DNA from: Nothophoma quercina
Lineage: Eukaryota; Ascomycota; Dothideomycetes; Pleosporales; Didymellaceae
Length of the DNA: 64,000 bases
NCBI GenBank assembly: GCA_021642125.1
Contig: JAKIXB010000001.1
Location: 1,054,001 to 1,118,000, forward strand
Direction of reading: 5' to 3'
In this document: piece by piece, positions 56,032 through 64,000 of the stretch
How positions within the stretch are numbered: position 1 is the stretch's first letter
Layout of the letters: every line of letters begins with the position of its first letter
The notes under the pieces: generated by a model
What the model saw: only the letters and a program-made list of their open reading frames with translations
Database searches by the model: none
Told to the model about the DNA's origin: nothing
Position numbers and translations under genes: made by a program

Positions 56032-58198
56032 TCAGAAGTTCTCTGTCTGCCAAAAATCAAGGTCTGTGGAGGCCACTTGACCCAGGAATGCTTCGTCCAT
56101 CCCAAAGCCATACGATCCAATCAGATCATACATGTTATATGCATTTGCCACGTCTCCATGGCCGAAGTCAACTGCTGCAATGCCGTTGGGCTGATTGGGG
56201 TCGTAATGTGTGTAACCCTGTTGCCCGTTCGGCATGTTGTGAGCTGGGAACGAGTGATCGACCGAGCTCGACGGTGTGCCCATCATGTCGAGCTGCTTGA
56301 GCAGAAGGTTAATACCATGCACAATGTGCCTAGTAAGGTGCTTCTCGCTCAGATTCTCAGCAACCTTGGCAAGGAAAGTCGCTGATCTTCTAGCAAGCGA
56401 TACGACCTGAGCCGTATTGAAGTTGAGACCAAGACCAACAGGTTCGCCTGCTGACTCCGGTGATCGTACTTGTGCCGCACTTCCCCAGGTCTTCGCCATC
56501 TTGAGAAGGAACGTGGCGCAGAACGCGACCATGGTGTGTGTAAAGATGGGCACTGCAGACATCGCTCTCCGGAGATCTGGCTCCTCGAAAATAAGTGTGA
56601 GTGTGCTAGTTGCCGCGGTGATTGCGATGTTGGCGGCTTCTCGGCGGTCATAAGAAAGCGTCTCCGACGTGACGGCACTTGGTGGTGGCAGCCCGCGCAG
56701 CGCTAGGGAGTTCAACTGGAAACGGGCAAAGTGGTAATACAGAACAACACCCTTCGACGGATACGACCCAATGGTGGGGCTGTCGACCGACCTCGCTTGC
56801 CATGCTAGTCTCCACTGCTCGATGGCAAAATTGAACATGCGTAGTCGTTGGAAGTCCGCTTCGCTGAGTGGTTGCTCTGGATCGCTTCCATATGTGATGT
56901 ATGCTTCGGTGAGAATCTTGAATAGAGTAACTTGCGCACTCAATCTGATATCTCCTGGCTTGGTTTCAGGACTATCAAGGAACTGCTCAATATTCTTGAT
57001 CGCAATGTCTTCGTGAATGATCGGTGGCCGTCCGTAAGCAATGCTGAGCTGGTGCTCGCAGACATACAGCACATACCAGAGACGGACCTTGTCTCGGTGA
57101 TCTTCGTGGCCTCGCATCAGCTTGTTGAACGACTGGTGTAGGTTCATCTCGGTGGCGTTTCTCACAGCTGCGCCTGAGAGTTTCCAGCTGAGATTTGAGA
57201 GATAAAAGGCTGCAAGTAACAATGCGCGGATGTCGTCTACGCTTTGAACTCTAGAAAGACAGGCGCTGTATGCGCCGGAAACAAAGACGCCGTAGCATTT
57301 CTCTAACGCATCGTCTCGGCCTGGTGTATGGAGCGCAGCGATCGTAAGAACAACGGCCGTGAGTAATGAGGATCGTCGGCGCACGGCATCCAACGAGTCG
57401 TAAGGGCACAGTACGCCGCCCCACAGATAGAGTCGAAGACCCTGGAAGTAATGCCTGAACAGATCGTCGGCTTCCGGTAACGATACAATACCCTGAGCAA
57501 TGAAATCCTCGAGTTCTGGGTTTGCGCCAGGCTTGACTTTGACGTTGCTGCGAAGATTGCGGATCTTTGTGAGGTCATACAGACTGCGCATAGGGGCTGT
57601 CACCAGGTCCGCATCTTCAACTGAGTCGCGCTCCACGGAGTTCTCCCTGGTCATGTCCATGGCGATAGGCGGCACAACCATAGCGGTGCCATTTTCGTTA
57701 CCGGTGTGTCCTGGACTGACCTTGATTGTGATGTTTGATTCTCTCCGGGTGTCAGGTGATGTTACTGGTTGATCTTTAACCCCCTCAAGATCCGGGAGCC
57801 CGTTGTGTCTAAGGAGTACTGTGACCGCATTGCGTAGCTGAGAGATTTCTGCGGCTGCGTTTGCTTTCCATCTGTGAGAGTCAGAATACTTGCACTGAGG
57901 TTGCACTGCACGTGCGACTCACGAGGCATCTTCGTCCAGCAGACGCTGGTTCATGTTGTACGGTACACATTCCGTACCGCTGCGCAAGCATTTCGCGCAC
58001 TTGGACTCCCCGTCTACCGGATCGCACTTGATCTTGTGTCTTTTACATTCGGCGCCTGTTGGGGAGTCAGTATGCTGGCTGGGTGTCGTTGCTGGGCGAC
58101 TGCTTACAGGCCCGGATCCTGGGCGTGCGCTGGGGGTTGGGACGTTTTCCATCTTCATGATCAACGTCCTCACTTGGTCGTTTCAGAGGTTGCGACAT
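56032..58198 (-). CDS. Zn2Cys6 transcription factor with Fungal_trans domain
   Basis: Exons 58198-58108, 58055-57923 and 57871-56032 give 687 residues. The start MSQPLKRPSED leads to RTPRIRACAECKRHKIKCDP and KCAKCLRSGTEC. The first intron splits the codon of the first cluster Cys, and unspliced DNA lacks it. A short coiled helix follows (WKANAAAEISQLRNAVTVLL). The Fungal_trans (PF04082) core then runs from about LYLWGGVLCPYDSLDAVRRR through LSGAAVRNATEMNLHQSFNK and LWYVLYVCEHQLSIAYGRPP. The C-terminus is rich in Asn/Pro/Tyr (GYTHYDPNQPNG), as in activation regions. It lies between the aldolase and GH43 genes and could regulate them, which is inference. Confidence 0.88.
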
Positions 58199-59453
58199 CT
58201 CTGAGCCATCAGGCATTGATAACAGCAAACGTTACAGATCGTCAGGGGATGGAAGACACCGCAGGTACAAGGTGGAGTCGCAAACAAGGTGCCATGTGAC
58301 TGTCAAAGACAGTGCCACCAATGAGGAGATTGCGACAGCAGGGGTTTCTCCGCACTGTGCCTAGACCCTTGTTGACTCGTGGATGCGGGGCCCCATTCGT
58401 ATTTCGAATCGAGCCGTGCTCTTCAACCATCCCGAACTCCTTTACTTCGTTTCGTCCAACATCAACCAAATCCAGCAGACCACCAGCCTCCTTATCGAAA
58501 TCTACATCAACATAAGCACTCACCATAGGTTGAAATGACGCACGAGAGCTTGAATAAGTGAGCCGTGAAGAGCGCCTCCTACGCACCATCACACGCACAG
58601 TCCACCGGCTATCCACCGGAGCGTCCAAGTGTCTTAAGTGAATTGCTATACATAGGATCGAATACTACGTCTGAAGAGCGGTGACATCGCCTTCTTATAT
58701 AAAAGTCTCGTGAGTACTGCCAAGGACATCGAGACAGTGTCTCCCGATGTTGCCCGGTAGCTTGCAGCCTGGCAGTAAGTCTATTGTCGTTGCCGGCCGC
58801 CATGAACCCACACTTCGGTGCATCTCCAGTACCTTAGCCAAGGGACTCCACGATGCAGGTCCGTGGCCAAACAGGTTAGCCTTCGCTTCCCCAGATTCCA
58901 CCAACCTTCACGCGAGCTGCCAATCCTTCCGGCAACGCACTGCAAAACAGCCACTGACGCAGTCACCCTTTGAGCCAAGGCGTCCAGCTACCACGGAAAA
59001 TCCTTGCCGCAGTCGGCAGTTGAATGCACACCCCGCATCTTGTTTAACTTCCGGAGCATCAATGCAGCGCTAATTCAAACCTTAATCTAGTTGGATCATC
59101 CCCAAGGAACCAGAACGGGCATTTCCACCACTCGATGATCCGCATGGAGATCATGGGTTTCTGTTTGACCATGTGTACGACGTCCTTGATATATGGACTC
59201 CACCAACACATCAATCTAAGGCCGCGTAGCTGTCAGATCAGCCTTGCTTTCGGCGAAGACGCCGTAGAGGATGCTCGGCCTCATGTGTTTGCCATGATGT
59301 TTGGAGACAAGTTCCCAGGCAAGAGAGAAAGTACATAATGTAGCAGTAATACCACCTCGTTCTCACCAAGCCAGTCAACAAGCATCCAGGAACTGCAGTT
59401 TCCACGGATCTCTCCTTCTCCTACACTTCCGTCACTTGGATACATCCTGCAAA
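58199..59453. promoter_or_regulatory. Shared upstream region of the Zn2Cys6 gene and GH43 gene
   Basis: About 1.25 kb lie between two divergent ATGs. A TATA-like box (TTATATAAAAG) is at 58695-58705, but is far from both starts. Frames here carry no motif. Confidence 0.4.
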
Positions 59454-60482
59454 ATGAAGTCCGCCCTAGCAGTATCTGCAGTTCTCACTGCCCTCTCAGC
59501 AACAGCAGACGCCTACGCCAACCCGCTCTCATGCAGCGGAACCTGCACCAACGCCCATGATCCCTCCCTCGTCCGCCGCGACGACGGTACCTACTTCAGG
59601 TTCTCAACTGGCGGCAAGGTAGCAGTCCACACCGCGCCCTCCATCCAAGGGCCCTGGACCTACAAAGGCGCGGCGCTCCCTTCTGGCTCCAAAATCAACA
59701 AAGCCGGCAACCAAGACTTGTGGGCCCCGGATGTCTCTAAGGTCGGCAGCACATACTACCTCTACTACTCCGTGTCCTCGTTCGGATCGCAAGACTCTGC
59801 CGTCGGCGTGGCCACAAGCACCACCATGGACGTGGGCTCGTGGACGGATCTCGGCAGCACTGGCGTCGAGTCCGTTGCGGGGAGCAAGTTCAATGCCATC
59901 GACGGCAATCTGCAGAGCGCAAATGGGAAGCTGTATATGAACTTTGGCAGTTTCTGGAGTGATTTGTTCCAGATCGAGATGACAGCGACGCCGACCAAGG
60001 TTGCCAAGGCGGTTACCAGCGCGACGCAGATTGCGTTTGTGCCAACGAGTCCGCAGGCGCAGGAGGCGGCGTTTGGGTACAAGTACGGAAGTTATTATTA
60101 TCTGTTCTTTAGTGTGGGGAGTTGCTGTGGGTATGATACTAGCCGGCCTGCTGCTGGAAAGGAGTATAAGATTCAGGCTTGTCGGTCGAGCTCTGTTTCC
60201 GGGCCATTCGTAAGTCTGCTGTTCTGATCTCGTTATGTGGAGCATACTGACAGTGTGTAGGTTGACAAGAGCGGAAAGTCTTGCCTTCAGGGTGGCGGCA
60301 CTACTGTGCTCGAATCTCACGACTGGGTGTATGGACCTGGTGGCCAGGGAATCATGAACGACCCTTCACTTGGTCCAGTCCTGTACTATCACTACGTTGA
60401 CACACGTATTGGATATGCTGATGGCCAGAAGCAGTTTGGTGTCAACAAGCTTGACTTCTCGAGTGGATGGCCAGTCGTATGA
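59454..60482 (+). CDS. Secreted GH43 arabinan endo-1,5-alpha-L-arabinosidase
   Basis: This enzyme cuts arabinan side chains of plant pectin outside the cell. Exons 59454-60209 and 60261-60482 give 325 residues. The N-terminus (MKSALAVSAVLTALSATADA) is a signal peptide. The five-blade propeller carries the catalytic set: base Asp36 (NAHDPSLV), modulating Asp150 (NAIDGNLQ) and acid Glu204 (AQEAAF). QDLWAPDVSKVGSTYYLYYS and YGPGGQGIMNDP are family signatures, and GGGTTVLESH lies in between. Typical members have EAPF where this one has EAAF, a mild change. The frame upstream of 59454 extends to 59301 but adds nothing signal-like. The reading ends a few residues after LDFSSGWP, as in relatives. 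Confidence 0.94.
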
Positions 60483-61468
60483 AGTGCTGATGATGTTGCT
60501 CAGCCTGGCTTCTTCTGCAAGCCTCCTTCTTGTACATACTTGAGAAATTGAATAGTATCTCAGCATTGAACAATGACAAAGCGTGCAAACGATCTGAACA
60601 TCTTCTTGGGATGTAGAACCGATGAAGATTCTTCCTGTACTGAACTCAGACCCAATGTCTAAGATGAGCCCAAGGGAGAGTCGGGAAGGATCAAGGTTGG
60701 TTTCCATTTCCATTTCCATTCTATCGGATCTAGGGCACATATCCTGGCCCATGATGCCTCCCGCTTCCGCTGTGCTTCGCAGACCAGAAGCTTTTCCAAA
60801 CTCAGACACTTAACACTTCCTGCAACCTCGAGGGCAGGTACAGCAAGGGCTACCGTCGCCATCTTTCAGAACTCAGGATACTGCAGCCCATGATCACCTC
60901 AAAGGGTTTTTCCTTTATGATACCATCGTGGTCTTAGTGTATTGAAGGCTTCTAGGGTTGGCAAGCTTCGGCAGCATAATTTTCTCAGACAAGAAACTGG
61001 AGAGTCATCATGAGGAATGCTGGGCTCCAATTTGGCCAGATGGCTTTCAATCAAACACAAAAGCAAAGGACGTTGATAGTTGTGGTGTTGTCGAGACCAG
61101 GATCGCAGAGTTTGGGTCGAGCTCGGCCCGCAGCGACGAATGAGCGCTAGAGCAGATCATCGTCACCACTTGCGGGGATGTTGCCAACAACACCACCATG
61201 CACCTCAAGTTATCAGACGAGTCATTCAGCCAATCGCAAATCCTGTTTTATTCTCCGCTCAGACTTCGCTGTCAATTAACCATGTCTCACCAATGCGCGC
61301 ACAGCTGTGACGAAAAAGACCCCTGCCAGCCTCTTCCCAGCCACCAGTCTCCACTCCCATGAGCAGGCTGGCCATGTGTAATAACAGCCCACGCGGCCAC
61401 CTTTCGGTACCATCCACGATAATGCCAACATTCCTCACGACTCCACTTGTTTTAGCGTTCCAAAGATC
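60483..61468. other. Intergenic of about 1 kb with a small TTTCCA repeat
   Basis: No gene is recognised. Three copies of TTTCCA lie near 60702-60720. The right part is the presumed promoter of the DUF3433 gene. Confidence 0.5.
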
Positions 61469-64000
61469 ATGAGTCTGGAGCCGGAGTACCATCTCAAGCA
61501 TACGAACGGTATAGCAGCCTGGTAGAATACGTATTGCCAGCATTGACTGATGCACTGAACAGTATCACGACCTCAACTCTCCCATACGAGCTCACTACGA
61601 AGCATTGCTGCATCCCAAGCCGCATCAGAAGGCTACTATAGTGCCTCCGAGCACAACTCCAGCGACAGCGACGACCGGAAGCGACTGTACCAGACACCTA
61701 CCACACGCACACCCACACGAAGTCATGAGCAGCTGCAGACTCAGAACCAAGCTCCGGTAACATCACTCAGAGGTGTGGGCATCCCAAGAGGTCACCCTCA
61801 ACAGCCTCACGCCGCACACCTTCAGGGTCGACCCATCTCCACAATCACAGAGGAGGAGCGAAGATCGATGGACACCAGAAGGCGGTCCAACATGGACCCA
61901 GATTCGCAAGCCACAACGCCTGGTCAGGACACAACGCCATACATTCGCTTTGCCATCGACCAACTCACTCGAGACGAAGAGGTTCGAGGGTCACGGGTAT
62001 ATCCTGAAGTACGGCAGCATGAGGAAGACTATCCTGTGGAGCGAATAGTAGCAGATGATGGGCTGGGCTACATGGCGCAGGAGCAGGCAACCCAGCAGAG
62101 GATGTCGCAGCACATGTCACCAAACTCTCACAGACAATCGAAGCGTCACTCGATACCTCGCAAGCCAGTCGCCGTGCCCCAGAACGTCCAGTTCTCATCG
62201 CCCGCCCCACCATACGAGTCACCCGCCCGTACACGGCAGCAGCCTCAATACTATCAAAACCAAACGCCAGCACAGGCCCAGGCCGAGCCACTGTTGCATG
62301 ACGACCCGCGCATCCAGTACCCTCAGGCCTCGGCCTTCAGTGCAGACAAGGACGTCTTTGTAGCACATGAATCTGAGCACCAGCCGCTCCATTTCGTCCC
62401 CGCTGTTCTTCGCCCTGTCTGGCTAGGCTTCTTCATTTTCACCTGCCTTCTCATGTTGGCTGGCCTGATTGTCTCTGCTGTTGTATCAATGCGGAACGGA
62501 GGCAACGGATTGTGGAACTACAACAGCTTTGGTGATGGGCGCTACTTCGTCTTCGAGTACCTTCCCACGCTGCTTGGCATGATCGTCTTCCTCTGGCTCA
62601 TCCAGATCCAAACCGCTCTGCAGAGGGTCATTCCATTCCTGTCAATGGCATCAGACTTGTTCCACCGTCGCTCTGAGGCCGTTTTCCTTGAGCTACACCC
62701 CATGCAATTCCTGCTACCCAGGATCGAGCACTTCCGCGCAGGACACCCAGCTATCGGAACTTGCTACATCATCTTCTGGCTTTTTGCGTGGACGATACCC
62801 CTTCTTGCAGCTTCTTTCAACGTTCGCTACGACCTAACGAACTCTGTATGGCGATGGGTCGCCGTACAAGGAGTCATCTGGACGGTCGTCGCATTGTACA
62901 TACTTCTCATTGTTGCTTTGATCGTCGTCTTGATCACACTGCGCAAACCCACCGGCCTCAGATGGGACCCACGATCTCTTGCAGACGTTATCGCGCTGCT
63001 CGAGCGCTCCAACGTCATGGCTGAGTACGAGGGATCCGAGACTTTCGCAAAGGGCGACTGGGACCGCCTGCGCAACCGCGCCGACCGCATCGGTTACTGG
63101 AGTACATCGAACCGCACAAACGACATCTTCTACGGCATTGGCGAGGAGAATGGAGAAACACGCCGCTTCTCCATTGAAGACGGCCGCATTAGAGAGAAGG
63201 CGTCTGACCGCGCATATCCTGAGCAAACCCACAATGACCGTCCCAACGACTTCCACATCCGAACCGACATCCGCAGTCCCACAGTGCGCCTCCGCTTCCT
63301 CCCCTGGTACCTCAAAGACGGCTCTATAATCGCCTACATTGTAATCGGCGTCGTGCTACTCATCGCCTTCTACGCCGTCTCGTACGTGAACTCGGCCGTC
63401 CGTCTCGGCTTCCTGCCTTCCGTCACAGCGCGTACAAATGCCGCCGGCTTCTCGACCTCGAACTTCCTGTACTCATTCGTTCCCGCCGTCATCGGCCAGT
63501 TTCTCTTCCTCGCCATCCTCAGCGTCGACTACTCCCGCCGCACACTCCAGCCGTACATGGCACTGTCCTCCAAAGGCGGTGCGACCGCTGAGACTTCACT
63601 GCTGCTCGACTACCCCTGCCGCCTGCCTCTCTCCGTCACGCTCGCCGCGCTGGTGAACAGGCACTTCGCCACCGCACTGCTGTCCTTTGTTTCGCTGGCT
63701 AGTCTCAGCATCCCCGTTCTCGCGGGCGGCTGCTTCTGGACCCAATACTACAGCACCGACAACATGGTGCGCGTCGCCGCCGATCTGCCGGGGTACTACG
63801 CACTCTGCTTCTTCCTCGCTCTATACATTGTCGGTCTTTTTGCCTTGTTGCCAGGCAGGAAAAGGGCGAAGCTGCCGCATAGGAGTAACTCACTCGCTGA
63901 GATTATTAGCTGGGTGTACCAGAGTCCTATCCTGGGGGATCGGGCCTTCAACCGCCCGCAGACGAAACCGGAGCTCGTTACGAGGTTGATGGGCAATGCG
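61469..64000 (+). CDS. DUF3433-type multi-pass membrane protein, 3' end outside window
   Basis: A short first exon, 61469-61508 (start MSLEPEYHLKHTN), joins exon 2 from 61563, which stays open to the right edge, giving at least 826 codons. The disordered N-terminus has RPISTITEEERRSMD and TPYIRFAIDQLTRDEEVRG, which I associate with this fungal family. Helices follow from about 62400: LRPVWLGFFIFTCLLMLAGL, FEYLPTLLGMIVFLWLIQIQ, GTCYIIFWLFAWTIPLLAAS and WVAVQGVIWTVVALYILLIV. More lie after a cytosolic loop (WYLKDGSIIAYIVIGVVLLI and beyond). Members usually contain two such repeats, and this window holds most of one plus part of the next. The function is unknown; a cell-surface or wall role is only a guess. 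Exon 1 is supported by phase and branch site alone. Confidence 0.8.

Noticed and set aside
58405..58425. tRNA B-box-like sequence (GGCTCGATTCGAAA on the minus strand)
   Set aside because: It deviates from the B-box consensus, and no A-box or acceptor stem could be placed around it.
1..64000. CRISPR arrays, rRNA, intact transposons
   Set aside because: No regularly spaced direct repeats, rRNA core motifs, transposase or reverse transcriptase motifs were seen by eye on either strand.

Overview
This window is nuclear DNA from a filamentous ascomycete (Pezizomycotina), and the gene repertoire fits a Dothideomycete such as one of the Pleosporales. The evidence is intron-rich genes with introns of about 50-100 bases, GT...AG ends and CTGAC/CTAAC-type branch sites. 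It also holds typical fungal families: Zn2Cys6 regulators, a HET-domain protein, a SAT4/PTH11-like membrane protein, a DUF3433 protein, fungal Rac and Pob3. The class assignment is an inference; the sequence has no rRNA marker. I rebuilt exon structures by hand from splice signals, reading phase and recognisable protein motifs. They are not supported by transcripts.

Layout. 1-3.3 kb: the 5' part of a very long Ser/Thr-rich surface-type gene on the minus strand, running off the left edge. 4.6-16.2 kb: a housekeeping block with the APC/C activator CDH1, aspartyl aminopeptidase, a PHO13-type phosphatase, the primase large subunit PRI2 and a large disordered nuclear-looking protein whose frame is broken by one TAA. 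16.2-21 kb: gene-poor. 21-26 kb: a Zn2Cys6 regulator and the FACT subunit POB3, whose start codon appears to be split by an intron. 26-29.5 kb: gene-poor. 29.5-32.3 kb: a small PPxY membrane protein tail-to-tail with a HET-domain gene.

32.6-41 kb: a dense conserved block with VMA22, SURF1/SHY1, CENP-T, CMS1, RAC1 and a MIX17/CHCHD2-like twin-CX9C protein. VMA22/SURF1 and CENP-T/CMS1 are divergent pairs with promoters under 200 bp, while SURF1 and CENP-T converge with only 42 bp between stop codons. 41-53 kb: a SAT4-like membrane protein that seems to lack a helix, an amino-acid permease, a dienelactone hydrolase, an 890-residue CxxC-plus-membrane protein, a SIRT4-like sirtuin and a Myb/SANT protein. 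55-60.5 kb: a class II aldolase, a Zn2Cys6 regulator and a secreted GH43 arabinanase, possibly a small carbohydrate-use group. 61.5 kb to the right edge: a DUF3433 multi-pass membrane protein, cut by the window.

No CRISPR array, rRNA, convincing tRNA or intact transposon was seen. The points most worth a second look are the TAA inside the 12.9-16.2 kb frame, the split ATG of POB3, the HET/small membrane protein pair, the open-ended mucin-like gene, and the 890-residue protein.
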